DNA of 64,000 nucleotides from CADEFX01 sp963806735 (GTDB taxonomy: Bacteria; Pseudomonadota; Alphaproteobacteria; Rhizobiales; Hyphomicrobiaceae). The notes beneath the pieces are model-generated. The model was not told the origin of the DNA and ran no database searches. It saw nothing but the letters and a program-made list of their open reading frames with translations. Shown piece after piece: positions 16,483 to 25,577 of this stretch. The position numbers were made by a program, and so were the translations under genes. Position 1 is the first letter of the stretch, and each line of letters starts with the position of its first letter. The stretch is from assembly GCA_963806735.1 (NCBI GenBank), contig CAWEBE010000079.1, forward strand, positions 1 to 64,000, given 5' to 3'.

Positions 16483-18558
16483 CTAACGTCCGGTCTGGCT
16501 CCATCTGCCACGCATGCGGGCCGCCAGATCGACCGACAGGGCCTGTCGCGCCTGCGCTGGAGGTGTGAGCTGCGCTGCCGGTGGCCACGCGCACGTCTCG
16601 AACTCGCCGACGATGCTGGCCGGAATGAAGCGGCTGCGTGAGGCATAGAGGTGCTGGTCGCCGGTGCGCGACTGGCCCTGCGTGTAGAAACGGTGTGGCA
16701 CGATCAGCGCGAGTTGCTCCTTGGCCCGCGTCATGGCCACATAAAGGAGACGCCGCTCCTCCTCGATCTCCTCGGTTTTGCCGGTGGCCATGTCCGAGGG
16801 GATGCAGCCGTCCACCACGTTGAGCACGAACACCGCCTTCCACTCCTGGCCCTTGGCCGAATGGATGGTGGACAGGATCAGGTAGTCCTCATCCAGCAGG
16901 GGTGCTCCGGCCTCATCCGAGCTGGCGCTGGGCGGATCGAGCGTCAGGTCGGTCAGGAACTGAGTGCGTGAGGGGGAGGTCGAGGCGATGCGCTGCAGCT
17001 GCTCCAGATCGGCAGCACGCAAAACGGCATCGTCATAGCGCTGCTCTAGATGCGGCTGATACCACTGCCGCACCAGCTCGAAATCTGCCGGCCATGCGAT
17101 CGACTTGTCGCGCAGCGTTGCCATCAAGGCCACCAGCGTCTGCCACGCCGTGACGGCCTGGGTCGGCGGCCGGAAGGTTGCCAGGGCGTGGCCCTCGGCA
17201 TGGCCGGCGATGTGATCGAGCACCCGGCCAGCCGTGGCCGGGCCAATCCCCTCCAGCATCTGCAAGACGCGAAAGCCGGTGACCCGGTCAGCCGGATTCT
17301 CGGCCCAACGCAGCACCGCCAGCATGTCCTTGATGTGGGCGGCCTCGACGAACTTGAGGCCGCCGAACTTGACGAATGGGATATTGCGGCGGGCGAGCTC
17401 GACCTCCAGCATGGCGCTGTGAGACGAGGTGCGGAACAGCACCGCCTGCTGCTTGAGGGCCATGCCGTCCTCGCGGTTGCGCAGGATGGTCTCGACCACG
17501 AAGCCGACTTGGCCCGCATCATCGGCGACCGTCACCAACGACGGCTTGGTGTCGGACAGGCGCGACGAGCGCAGGTTCTTGGTGAAGCGCTCACGCGCCA
17601 GCCCAATGACGGCGTTGGAGGCGGCCAGGATGGGCTCCGTCGAGCGGTAGTTCTGCTCCAGGGTCACGACGGTGGCGGGCGGTATGAACTGCGTCGGGAA
17701 GTCCAGGATGTTGCGCACATTGGCGGCGCGGAAGCCGTAGATGGCCTGGGCATCGTCGCCGACCACGGTCAGGCCCCGGCCATCGGGCTTGAGACCGAGC
17801 AGGATGGCGGCCTGCAAGGCGTTGGTATCCTGGTATTCATCGACCAGCACATGGTCGAACTGGCCGCACACCTCGGCCGCCAGCTCCGGCACCTGCATCA
17901 GTTCGCGCCAGTAGAGCAGCAGATCGTCGTAATCCAACACCTGCTGGCGTTGCTTGGCCTCGACATAGGCCTCGAACAGCGCGCGCAACTCCTCCTTCCA
18001 CTCCGCGCACCAGGGAAACTGCTTGAGCAGCACGGCCTCGAGCGGCTCGCTGGCATTGACGGCGCGCGAGTAGATGGCCAAGCACGTGCCTTTCTTGGGA
18101 AAGCGCCGCTTCTTGTCGGACAAGCCGAGCTCATGCCGCACCAGATTGAGCAAATCCTCGCTGTCGCCCCGGTCATGGATGGTGAAGGACGGGTCGAGAC
18201 CGATGGCATGGGCGTGCTGGCGCAGCAGGCGGGCGCCGATGGCATGGAAGGTGCCGGACCAGACGAGCCGCACAGGTGCGCGCGTCGCGCCCAAGGCGGT
18301 GGCGATGATGCGCTCGGCGCGGCGCTCCATCTCGGCGGCGGCCCGGCGCGAGAAGGTCAGCAGCAGGATGCGGCCGGGATCGGCGCCGTTGACGGTCAGG
18401 TGCGCCACCCGGTGCGCCAGAGTGTTGGTCTTGCCCGAACCCGCGCCGGCAATGACCAGCACGGGTCCGGCGACATTGGAGCCGGTTCCAACCACGCCGT
18501 GCTCGACGGCGCGGCGCTGCTCGGCATTGAGAGCCTCCAGATATGAACGTGACGACAT
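16483..18558 (-). CDS. UvrD/PcrA/Rep-like superfamily 1A DNA helicase
   Basis: 691 residues, intact. Motifs in order: Q-motif LNAEQRRAVEH (10-20), Walker A VIAGAGSGKTNTLAHRV (~36-52), motif II VLVDEYQDTNALQ, motif III GDDAQAIYGFRAANV, motif IV TLEQNYRSTEPIL, motif V STIHSAKGQEWKAVFVLNVV and motif VI RRLLYVAMTRAKEQLAL. It unwinds DNA 3'-5' with ATP. It lacks a nuclease domain. This copy lies next to recD2 and mobile-element genes, so it is likely an accessory helicase and not the housekeeping UvrD. Confidence 0.93.
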   Translation of the reverse strand: MSSRSYLEALNAEQRRAVEHGVVGTGSNVAGPVLVIAGAGSGKTNTLAHRVAHLTVNGADPGRILLLTFSRRAAAEMERRAERIIATALGATRAPVRLVWSGTFHAIGARLLRQHAHAIGLDPSFTIHDRGDSEDLLNLVRHELGLSDKKRRFPKKGTCLAIYSRAVNASEPLEAVLLKQFPWCAEWKEELRALFEAYVEAKQRQQVLDYDDLLLYWRELMQVPELAAEVCGQFDHVLVDEYQDTNALQAAILLGLKPDGRGLTVVGDDAQAIYGFRAANVRNILDFPTQFIPPATVVTLEQNYRSTEPILAASNAVIGLARERFTKNLRSSRLSDTKPSLVTVADDAGQVGFVVETILRNREDGMALKQQAVLFRTSSHSAMLEVELARRNIPFVKFGGLKFVEAAHIKDMLAVLRWAENPADRVTGFRVLQMLEGIGPATAGRVLDHIAGHAEGHALATFRPPTQAVTAWQTLVALMATLRDKSIAWPADFELVRQWYQPHLEQRYDDAVLRAADLEQLQRIASTSPSRTQFLTDLTLDPPSASSDEAGAPLLDEDYLILSTIHSAKGQEWKAVFVLNVVDGCIPSDMATGKTEEIEEERRLLYVAMTRAKEQLALIVPHRFYTQGQSRTGDQHLYASRSRFIPASIVGEFETCAWPPAAQLTPPAQARQALSVDLAARMRGRWSQTGR

Positions 18559-18611
18559 CGGCCATGTCCTACAGCTTCATTCTAATTCGCGGCCAGCAGC
18601 GGCAGAATCGA

Positions 18612-19180
18612 TCAACGGGTTTCTGATCTCACGCTCATCCTTTGGCTGCGCCATTCGACCCAGCGCTTGCGCTGGACCTCGGCGATGCGCCCACGGCCCT
18701 CTGCCGTTTTCGGCCCCGAACTCAACCCTCCATGATTGGCGCATCGGCCATTGCTCAACCCGTGCGCCGACAGGGTGCGCCAGCTCGCGTCTTGGCGCCG
18801 CATGGACCCGATGGCTTGCGTCTCGCCACAACGGCGGGGTGAGTCTTACTGCGCGCGAGCTTCGCCAAATGTGCTGAAACTCGTTTCACCCCATGACGCG
18901 GGCGCGCACGCGATGGGGGGCGGCTGACGTAATTGGCGTTCTGGCACAAGCGAACGCCCGGCTTGGCGTGGCCGACGAACTCGACACCGGCATTGTGCAG
19001 CGCCTTCCTGATCTTCGTGCAGGCATGCGGCTCGCGGCGGCCAGTCGGGATGACGGACGTCTGCTCCCAATAGGTGACGGCATTGGGGTGAAGACCGGCA
19101 GCACGTGCGAGCTTGGCCCGTGACCAGTCGAGCAAGCTGCGTGCCGCCCGGATTTGGTTGCCCGTGACAATGCGGCCGAG
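18612..19180 (-). pseudogene. HTH (XRE-like) protein with a C-terminal HGG motif, start lost and frameshifted
   Basis: The first part reads NQIRAARSLLDWSRAKLARA with AGLHPNAVTYWEQ, an XRE-type HTH. The second part, in another frame, reads LSNGRCANHGGLSSGPKTAE then GRIAEVQRKRW. Together with CGAKTRAGAPCRR this is the Cys/His 'CGAxTRxGxPC...HGGxSTGPKT' domain common in phage and plasmid proteins. One base is missing near 18763 (CRRTG/LSNGRC). At the position where the family normally has its start (before TGNQIRAAR) there is GTC, not GTG or ATG. Downstream of, and in frame with, the membrane protein at 19190. Confidence 0.7.
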
Positions 19181-19189
19181 TCCGTTTGC

Positions 19190-20482
19190 TCATGCCGCCA
19201 TCCGGACGGCCGGCTGATCCGGCTCCCAGATCAGTGCGACGCCGACATAGAATGCGCCCTGCCGGCGCTCGATCTTCTTGCCGCCCATGGCTGCGATGTT
19301 GCCGGTCATGAAGCGGCCGAACTTGGTCTCGGTAACGGCGTTGACGCCCGCACCTTCCGCCCACCGGCAATATGCTTGGTAGGTGGCGCGTGCGCCGATG
19401 CAGCCATGATGATCACGCCGCAGGCATTGCGCGGCCCAACCCACCAGCGAAGCGTCGGGTTGGGTGGCGGGTCGGCGACCACGCTTTCTGCGCGCCGCCC
19501 GCTCTGCAAAACTCACCACCCCGGAAGGCGCAGAGCCGTTGGGTGCGCGACCGGGAACTGCTGGCGTGCGTGAGGTTGCGCCTGTTTGTGGTGGGGGTGG
19601 CGGGTTGGCCGTGGCGGCACTAGCCAGGGGAAAGCCGACTGCGGAACCCGCCTCGACCAGAACCGCGAGCAACAACGCCAGAGCACGCCGCAGGCTTGGC
19701 TCCTCGGTGCCCAGCAGAGCCGCCAGACCCGCCACCTGTGGATCGGCGGTCAAACCCACCACCGGCGCGGTGGCGAGGTGACGCCGGGCCTCGTCAACCC
19801 GCTCTTCGAGCACTCGCACCGATTGGGCGGCGGCCAGCTCCTGCCGCAGCGCCAGCACGCGGACACATGCCGTGTGGCTCTCGGGCAGGGTCAGCTCGGT
19901 GCAGGCCTGTGTTCGTTTCCAGATTGCGGCCGGGACGAGTTGGCTGGCGAGTTCGGCCTCGATGACCGCTGATGGCCGGGACCGTTCGACCAGGGCGAGC
20001 TGCTCACCGGCGCGGCGGATGGTCGTCGTCCACCCGTCGATAACCTTGCTCGTGGCGGCATGCATGGCGGCGGTATGCTCTCGCGTCACCAGTGCAAATC
20101 CAGCCGCCGATGCCAGCGACAACGTCAGGCAGAGGACGCCAAAAACCACGCCGACGCCGGCCCACCAGTAATGGCGTTTCTGCCAGAGCCGGGTCACGAC
20201 CATAGCCATGGTGCACTTGAATACATCGGCGGCCACGCTGCCGGTGGCGTAGATAGCCTTCTCTTCGGGCGTGCTGCCTAGCGTCAGGCCGAAGTTGAGA
20301 TTGGCCGCCATCGTGACGGCGCACAGAGCAGCAGCCGCGCCATAGCAGGCGATCTTGAGTACGGCACTGTTGTCGCCGGTGGGTCCGTTCTCGCAGAGCT
20401 GTGCCATGGGTAGGTTTGATCCAATGATCCAACGCCACTCACCGGATTGCTGTCCACGAACATGCTCCCCATTTTGATGCAT
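19190..20482 (-). CDS. Mobile-element-type membrane protein
   Basis: 430 residues. Four hydrophobic segments lie in the first 140 residues and near 270-290 (ACYGAAAALCAVTMAANLNF, WWAGVGVVFGVLCLTLSLAS, ALALLLAVLVEAGSAVGFPL). Between them is a likely coiled coil (SQLVPAAIWKR to EERVDEARRHLA). The C-terminal third is soluble, with RKRGRRP and a domain YQAYCRWAEGAGVNAVTET-KFGRFMTGN resembling the D5/P4-primase-associated winged helix. I cannot name the function; the mix of membrane and replication-like parts is typical of integrative elements. Confidence 0.6.
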   Translation of the reverse strand: MHQNGEHVRGQQSGEWRWIIGSNLPMAQLCENGPTGDNSAVLKIACYGAAAALCAVTMAANLNFGLTLGSTPEEKAIYATGSVAADVFKCTMAMVVTRLWQKRHYWWAGVGVVFGVLCLTLSLASAAGFALVTREHTAAMHAATSKVIDGWTTTIRRAGEQLALVERSRPSAVIEAELASQLVPAAIWKRTQACTELTLPESHTACVRVLALRQELAAAQSVRVLEERVDEARRHLATAPVVGLTADPQVAGLAALLGTEEPSLRRALALLLAVLVEAGSAVGFPLASAATANPPPPPQTGATSRTPAVPGRAPNGSAPSGVVSFAERAARRKRGRRPATQPDASLVGWAAQCLRRDHHGCIGARATYQAYCRWAEGAGVNAVTETKFGRFMTGNIAAMGGKKIERRQGAFYVGVALIWEPDQPAVRMAA

Positions 20483-20684
20483 ATGACTGATTTAAGATAG
20501 TCCGTCGTCGGGGCCTTCTGCGCGATCAGCTTAGAGCTTAGGCGCGAACCGGGTGCGCACTGGCGGTGCGGGGATGTTTAGTTTGCCACTGGGGGGACGA
20601 TGCCAGCGTCTTTTAAGGACTTAGAGAACAGTCAAGAGCAGGGCTTGATTGGCAAACCTAGTTGAAATCGCTAATCGGATCGCG

Positions 20685-20731
20685 ACTCTTAATCAGCGGG
20701 TCGCAGGTTCGAGTCCTGCTGCGCCCACCAT
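20685..20731 (+). other. Attachment-site repeat 1: 3' half of a tRNA-Lys(CUU) gene
   Basis: ACTCTTAATCAGCGGGTCGC to GCGCCCACCAT is the anticodon loop (CTT), variable region, T-arm (GTTCGAGTC) and CCA end of a tRNA-Lys. No D-arm or 5' acceptor strand precedes it. The same 47 bases recur at 36015-36061 without mismatch. Such 3'-half copies are typical attR sites of tyrosine integrases. Confidence 0.88.
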
Positions 20732-21008
20732 GATTTCCTTACGTAAAATCACTCTGGGCCGCTAAATTATTCATCGTTTCAATTATCCGGTAAGCGCCAG
20801 GGTAAGCAGCTAGCCACCCCTCTACCGCTCTATTCGCAGCAGGTCGCGCAAATGGTAGCGGGGTTGGAGATTTCCAATGTCAGATATCAGACGCCTAACT
20901 GATCTATCCGACCCCGTTGCAGTTGCGATTTAAACGCAGCTGTCGCTCGCATCTACGGACGCCCGCGATGCCCTCAAGAATGTTTGGGTTCTGGGGTACT
21001 GCCTTGGC

Positions 21009-21278
21009 ATGTTCGACGCTACAGCTCAGCGCTCCAATCTCGACCAAGACACCGAAGGCATTACCTTGATCACTATCGGCTTCGCCACCCTCCTCGACGA
21101 CCCTGCCTCCGGTGCACAACGGCTCAGAAAGGCATTGGACAGCCAGGAAGATCCCGATTTCGCATCCGGGGCACAAACGGGCGGCAGCGATCTGTTTTCT
21201 TGGGCGGGAGAGGCCACACTTGCGCCTATGTCCCTGTTCCAACACCTGATCGGTGCTGACGACGAGCATGCGCCGTAG
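21009..21278 (+). CDS. Possible small hypothetical protein
   Basis: 89 residues, MFDATAQRSNLDQDTEGITL onward, acidic, no recognised domain. The frame stays open and gene-like upstream (ALKNVWVLGYCLG) back to a TAA, so it may be a fragment that has lost its start. Low confidence. Confidence 0.3.
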   Translation: MFDATAQRSNLDQDTEGITLITIGFATLLDDPASGAQRLRKALDSQEDPDFASGAQTGGSDLFSWAGEATLAPMSLFQHLIGADDEHAP

Positions 21279-21332
21279 CACGGTGGGCTGCTTCGCCCGC
21301 ATCATCGAGTTCGAGGTTGGCGCAGATTGCCG

Positions 21333-21640
21333 TTACTCGGGCCTGCTCCGCCCAGCACTCTCCCGCAGTAGCGCCCGCCAGCGCTTGATGTCCTCAGCCG
21401 TCACGTCGGATTTGAAGCACCTAGGCTCGGCACCACCTGGTGTCTTTATACGCGTTGCGCTTGCACGTCCCGCCCTGGCTGTAGGGACACGGGCAAGGCT
21501 TCTTGACGTTGATCTCGTGGCCGTCACCGAGGCCGCGACGATCTCACGGCGAACGTCTGCCTGAGGCACCACGGGTTTGGGCCGAGGCTCAGCCTGTGAA
21601 GCGCAGCCGGCAAGAGCAAGGCGGCGCCCGGCACAATTTG
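21333..21640 (-). pseudogene. Cysteine-rich lipoprotein remnant with frameshifts
   Basis: Pieces in neighbouring frames resemble a known small exported protein type. There is a lipobox LALAGCAS, then PQADVRREIVAAS, then in a second frame KKPCPCPYSQGGTCKRNAY, then back in the first frame TPGGAEPRCFKSDVTAEDIK. Intact relatives read C-x-CPY...GGRSAYSRPGGAxPxCFxxDVT. The second frame change is one extra base near TATAAAGACACC. No start codon is evident before the lipobox. Confidence 0.6.
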
Positions 21641-21756
21641 GACCCTGTGCCTTCGTGCCGGTAGGGGATTTGCCAACAAAATCAGGGTGCTTGCGGATAG
21701 TGATTTCAGCAGCATCGGCAACGATCCTTCGTTCCTCGTTAGATGGGGTGTTGATC

Positions 21757-22044
21757 ATGCCCGCGCTAATCTGTGTCGGATCGATCTGTGTGCTCATGTC
21801 AGGGGGTGTGGTCCTCGCCCAATCCGGCACCCAACCAGCAACTGGTCCGATGTACCGTGGAGCCCCCATAGGCGATGTGAAGGCACGGATCGCGCATTGC
21901 CTGAAGGACTGGGACGCGAAAACGCACATGACCAAGCAGGAGTGGGAGCGCACCTGCCAGCGTGTCACGGAGAACCAGAATAAGTTTCTCCAAGAGCACG
22001 CATACATAGCTGACGATAAGAAATCAAAGCCGCTCAGCAAATAA
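21757..22044 (+). CDS. Small secreted protein of a C-x18-C family, copy 1
   Basis: 95 residues. Signal peptide MPALICVGSICVLMSGGVVL to AQS. The mature part carries CLKDWDAKTHMTKQEWERTC followed by QRV and a Lys-rich tail. Three paralogues (23304, 24925, 41323) share C-x3-WDxxTHMTKxEWxRTC with 18 residues between the cysteines, which could form one disulfide in the periplasm. Relatives occur as unannotated proteins in Bradyrhizobium-like genomes to my knowledge; no function is known. ATG 21757 gives the cleanest signal peptide. Confidence 0.75.
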   Translation: MPALICVGSICVLMSGGVVLAQSGTQPATGPMYRGAPIGDVKARIAHCLKDWDAKTHMTKQEWERTCQRVTENQNKFLQEHAYIADDKKSKPLSK

Positions 22045-22195
22045 CGGCGCGCGCCGGAACTGCCTGCCGGCGGCTTCTTGGCCGGGCGAGGTTGGCAGGG
22101 CTCGATAAAGGGCAGGTACGCAGGCACAACGCATGCATTAACGACACGAGCGGCTATGTTCTTGCGACCGCCGAGTTGCGTGCCACATCCTGGGT

Positions 22196-22381
22196 ATGCG
22201 CAAGCCCGTCAAGGTCATGACCGAGGACGATGTAATCCAGGTGCTGGGGCAGCCGGACGAGATCGTATCGACCGGCATGACGGCCAAGGAATGGACCTGC
22301 TCTACCTGCCTGGAGATAATTCACAGCGAAAAGCCGATCCCGGTGCCTGCACCCTGCTCACGATGCGGCGGTCGTCGTTGA
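22196..22381 (+). CDS. Small zinc-ribbon-like protein
   Basis: 61 residues with two Cys pairs, CSTC (residues ~35-38) and CSRC (~54-57), spaced as in a zinc ribbon. The N-terminal MRKPVKVMTEDDVIQVLGQP suggests a short helix. No signal peptide is seen. ATG 22196 is the only reasonable start. Function unknown; the zinc site is inferred from the spacing only. Confidence 0.55.
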   Translation: MRKPVKVMTEDDVIQVLGQPDEIVSTGMTAKEWTCSTCLEIIHSEKPIPVPAPCSRCGGRR

Positions 22382-22399
22382 AAGGGTGCGCTGAACGGC

Positions 22400-22873
22400 C
22401 TACTTTTTTACATAGATTGGCCAGCCGGGGGACGGCCATCGCCAATCGCGGCGGCGGTCACGTGCGTCCGCCCTCCGGGCGACATAGCCGTAGGCACGGC
22501 CAGAGCCATAGGCCGGAGCGTAACTGCGCGTTGGCGCATAACCGTAGGCAGGATCATAGCCGTAGGCTGCAGCGGAACTGTACGGAGGCACATAGCCGTA
22601 GGCGGGGCCGTAGCCATAGGCCGGAGCGTAACCGTATGTCGGCGCGTACACTGGCACGCGCCGCCATTCCGCGAGGCGGGCGACTTCGGGCCTGGTTAAT
22701 CTGCTCGGCACTTTGATCTCTGGCTCCCGACGACTCTCAAAGAGAAAATAATTAACGCGGAAATTGTCGGCCTGGACAACATCAGCAAACAAGAGAGACG
22801 CTGCGGCAAAGAGTGACGCAAACGCGACCGTTTTCATTCGCACTGGCTGTCTCGAGCAGTTCATGACCAACAT
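22400..22873 (-). CDS. Secreted Tyr/Gly/Ala-repeat protein
   Basis: About 157 residues. ATG 22873 follows AAAGGAGCGGTG. A signal peptide (KTVAFASLFAAASLLFADVV) precedes the mature part. The C-terminal half is made of repeats of YAPxYGY (APTYGYAPAYGYGPAYGYVP and on), encoded by similar 18-24 bp units. Such Tyr/Gly repeats occur in surface or matrix proteins. The tail is basic (RRDWRWPSPGW). A stable hairpin sits directly before the ribosome-binding site (22891-22918). Confidence 0.7.
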   Translation of the reverse strand: MLVMNCSRQPVRMKTVAFASLFAAASLLFADVVQADNFRVNYFLFESRREPEIKVPSRLTRPEVARLAEWRRVPVYAPTYGYAPAYGYGPAYGYVPPYSSAAAYGYDPAYGYAPTRSYAPAYGSGRAYGYVARRADARDRRRDWRWPSPGWPIYVKK

Positions 22874-22890
22874 CACCGCTCCTTTTACAA

Positions 22891-22918
22891 CACCCCACGC
22901 CTGGACAAGCGTGGGGTG
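22891..22918 (-). promoter_or_regulatory. Hairpin in the leader of the Tyr/Gly-repeat gene
   Basis: CACCCCACGC and GCGTGGGGTG form a perfect 10-bp stem around eight bases. On the minus strand it ends about six bases before the AAAGGAG ribosome-binding site, so it could control translation or end read-through from upstream. Confidence 0.5.
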
Positions 22919-23231
22919 CGCGATGCTCGGGGCCCTGAGGTTCGAGGAGGGACAGGGCACCATCTAGTGGGATGGGAGGAGCTCACTAGACTGATCCGAT
23001 AGTGATCTTTGTTTCAGTCGGTTCCAACATTTCGTTGTCAAATTGGTTGCCAAGCTCAAGCGGGTCCGACGCCTCGTGTCGGTCACCAAACATCGACGCC
23101 ACGGCAGCCGCTTCGTTCTAGCTACCTCGAGCTGGTCAGAAATTATGGAGTGGCGTCAAAGCAGACGTTCAACTCCAGCTCCCCTGACTCGCCACATCTG
23201 TCGAGCTAGCCGGACTCTTCCGTCGGGCACC

Positions 23232-23245
23232 TAGGTAGTTACCCG
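23232..23245 (+). promoter_or_regulatory. Shared upstream element of the C-x18-C genes
   Basis: TAGGTAGTTACCCG followed by AATTG. The same 19-base block (one mismatch) is found on the minus strand at 25271-25253, and both lie 72-74 bases from the start codon of a C-x18-C paralogue. Likely an operator or promoter part. Confidence 0.6.
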
Positions 23246-23303
23246 AATTGATCACGAAGACGCGGGGGCCAATGGTGAGAGTTCCCGGTAGCGGAGGCAT
23301 CCC

Positions 23304-23612
23304 ATGGACCGACGAGATTGCAGATATCCGGTGCGCTTACTCCTCCTTGGGACCTCACTCTCACTGCTTGCCGCTGATGGTGCGACCCATGCCCAATCTG
23401 GCTCGCTCCCCGAAAGCGCCACGTCGGCAGTGGCGGCAACACCGCAAGCCCCAGCCGCTCAGGCCAAAACTAAATCCTGGCAGCCCTCCGTTCAGCAGCG
23501 CAGCAGTGCTGACCACTTCGCTGATTGCATGAAAAAATGGGACAAGCGGACCCACATGACCAAACAGGAATGGTCACGCACGTGCCGCCGACTAGGTCCC
23601 TACGGACTCTGA
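23304..23612 (+). CDS. Small secreted protein of the C-x18-C family, copy 2
   Basis: 102 residues from ATG 23304 (GGAGG upstream). Signal peptide PVRLLLLGTSLSLLAADGAT to HAQSG; then a low-complexity Ala/Pro/Gln spacer. The family motif is CMKKWDKRTHMTKQEWSRTC, close to the C-terminus, which is RRLGPYGL. The element TAGGTAGTTACCCG lies 58 bases upstream. The signal peptide is close in sequence to copy 3 (LLAADGA), so these two are the closest pair. Confidence 0.75.
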   Translation: MDRRDCRYPVRLLLLGTSLSLLAADGATHAQSGSLPESATSAVAATPQAPAAQAKTKSWQPSVQQRSSADHFADCMKKWDKRTHMTKQEWSRTCRRLGPYGL

Positions 23613-24091
23613 GTGCTGCGCACCTAGACCGACAGGACTAGTTCCGACCCAGGGATCAGCGGAGTTCTCTTTCGAGACGCAGGCTTTCAGGGTTGGTCTC
23701 GATTTGAGCAGGCTCGTCCGCGGGGCCGCACTGGTGGGTAACCATTCGGCGTGACGCAGGCGTTGCAACACCGTGAATCCCCTCATCCATATCGGCGCCT
23801 GGGAGCATTCCTCCCTTCCAGATACTACCAGCCGCCGTCCGGCTTTTGGCGGCACAACCAGGTCTAACATGCGCGGATCCGTCAGAACCTTCCCGCAGGA
23901 GATGGAGCCGCGTCACTATCGAACCTCGCAACGCGGGTCCGCAGGACCGGACATGGATGATCTATATACGGAATAATTTCGAGCGGCAGACGTTCTTGAT
24001 GTGCAGCCGAATTGAGGGAGGACACATGCCGCACCCGGGAGGAAGCGTTTAACTCCCGCAAGTCACAGGACGCTTCCTACCCGTGCATGGC
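23613..24091. other. No recognisable gene
   Basis: Open frames exist on both strands, but none has a convincing start, ribosome-binding site or recognisable sequence. Confidence 0.4.
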
Positions 24092-24470
24092 TCAATGATG
24101 CCACTTCTTCCGTGGGGATGCGGTGCCAGTGTTGGCGCGTCTATCGAGTTCGGTCGCAAGTGAGATGAGCCGCTGTACCAGCGGGCGGATTTCCGGGATG
24201 ATCGATTGCAGGCGCTCGACCTCGGCGCGCTCGGCGTCGGTGATCGTGTCGTCTTGCCAGCGCTTGAGCTGCCGTGAGTGAGCAGCCAGAAGATCGAGGG
24301 CGTCCTTGGCCTCCTGAAGCGTGAGTGCAACAATCGAGGGGGAAGCGTTGCAGCGGGTCGGCGAGTAGTTTCTTGATCCGGGAGATGTCGGCCTTGAGGA
24401 TACCCTCGGCACCGTCGATGAGGTCGCGGATTTCTGGCAGCGCGGAGATTGGTGAGGACGATAGGGGCAT
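24092..24470 (-). pseudogene. Hypothetical helical protein, frameshifted in a C-run
   Basis: From ATG 24470 the first frame reads PEIRDLIDGAEGILKADISR then IKKLLADPLQRFP. A second frame continues as SIVALTLQEAKDALDLLAAH then QLKRWQDDTITDAERAEVER to KKWHH. Together they make a ~125-residue, mostly helical, charged protein. The switch falls in a run of five C (minus strand) near 24340. This is either an indel in a homopolymer or a sequencing error. No family is recognised. Confidence 0.6.
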
Positions 24471-24924
24471 TTCGACTTTTTCAGCTTTCAGCGTAGCGTC
24501 AGCCGGTTAGAGGCGATGTGTGGTGATGCACGGCCTCGAACCTGGCGCCGCGAAGCGCTTGGCCTTTTCAAGTGCGGTTGCTCGTTCCGGTAACTGAAGG
24601 CGTAGCAGACCGTTCTCAGCCGTGCTCCGCACTAGGGTTGGTCAAAAGTGGGCAGCTAAAGCTCATAGCACCGAATTGGAGCGTTTGACACGAGTTGATC
24701 GGCCCCCCCTAGGTGACCTGCCATCGTGCAATTCAAACCGGCACAACAAGCGAACGGTCGGACGGTAGACCCTCCTTCCCTCCACAACAAAAGCGGCACT
24801 AGCCGATGATGTCGGGACAAGCACCCTGGCTTCGGACACAAGCTTCTACTTCTTGTAGGCGTCCACGAGGGAGCGTCATCGCGTTCACGGCCGAGCTGAG
24901 CGAGCGCCGGAGGTAGTCGCCGAC
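24471..24924. other. No recognisable gene
   Basis: Non-coding by eye on both strands; no RNA gene or terminator that I can support. Confidence 0.4.
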
Positions 24925-25197
24925 CTATGGCAAGCGCATCTTATTATCGACCCTGAATTTCACGCGTTCGTCGTTGACGCGACGGCATGTGCGGGACCAT
25001 TCGCCTTTGGTCATGTGGGTCCCCGCGTCCCAGCTTTTCATGCAATCCGAATAGTATTTGGCACTCTTTTCCTGGATCATTTTTTCGCTCGGAGTTGATG
25101 CCGTCGGCGACGAGCCAGATTGGGCATTCGCCGCACCGTCAGCAGCTATCAGCGAGAGTAAGCAAACAAGAAGCAGTACGCGCACCGTATTTTCCAT
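24925..25197 (-). CDS. Small secreted protein of the C-x18-C family, copy 3
   Basis: 90 residues. Signal peptide MENTVRVLLLVCLLSLIAAD to NAQSG. Motif CMKSWDAGTHMTKGEWSRTC, then RRVNDERVKFRVDNKM. The upstream element TAGGTAGTTACCCG lies on the same strand 60 bases before the start codon, at almost the same distance as in copy 2. Copies 2 and 3 point toward each other, as expected from an inverted duplication. Confidence 0.75.
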   Translation of the reverse strand: MENTVRVLLLVCLLSLIAADGAANAQSGSSPTASTPSEKMIQEKSAKYYSDCMKSWDAGTHMTKGEWSRTCRRVNDERVKFRVDNKMRLP

Positions 25198-25257
25198 CGG
25201 AGTCCCACGCCGGCTGTTGGATACTCACCCTTGGCTGCCACGCCGTAGTGAGCAATC

Positions 25258-25271
25258 CGGGTAACTACCTA
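25258..25271 (-). promoter_or_regulatory. Shared upstream element of the C-x18-C genes
   Basis: Minus strand TAGGTAGTTACCCG then GATTG, matching 23232-23250 with one change. Confidence 0.6.
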
Positions 25272-25577
25272 AGATCGACGCGGAACACCCCGCGCGGGGA
25301 GCGCAAGGGGTGCCAGCTCCAGAGGCGCGCCACAAAGCGGCAAAGGCTCGCCAGTCGGCGGAGGGACGTGGGGACCGCCAACTGTCCGCAGAACGGCAAG
25401 CCCGGCGCAGTCGACCGGAGCAAAGGTTCCTGAGCAAGTGCTTGGCGACCCCGTTGGCTGGCCGACGCATCCGAAGTTGTGCGCCTCGTCTCTGGGGTTC
25501 TCCCCGAGTGTGCGATTGCCGCAGAGGTGGCATTCCTATGAGATCGGATTGACGCCTGTCGTAAGAGGGAGTGATCC
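25272..25577. other. No recognisable gene
   Basis: Frames are open on several strands because of the GC content, but none has a supported start or a recognised sequence. Confidence 0.4.

Noticed and set aside
17050..18546. A 498-codon + strand frame opposite the UvrD-like helicase
   Set aside because: The helicase on the minus strand has all SF1 motifs, so the + frame is a shadow.
20640..20731. A complete tRNA-Lys gene
   Set aside because: Only the anticodon loop to CCA part is present; the bases before it do not form a D-arm or the complementary 5' acceptor strand. The same holds at 36015.
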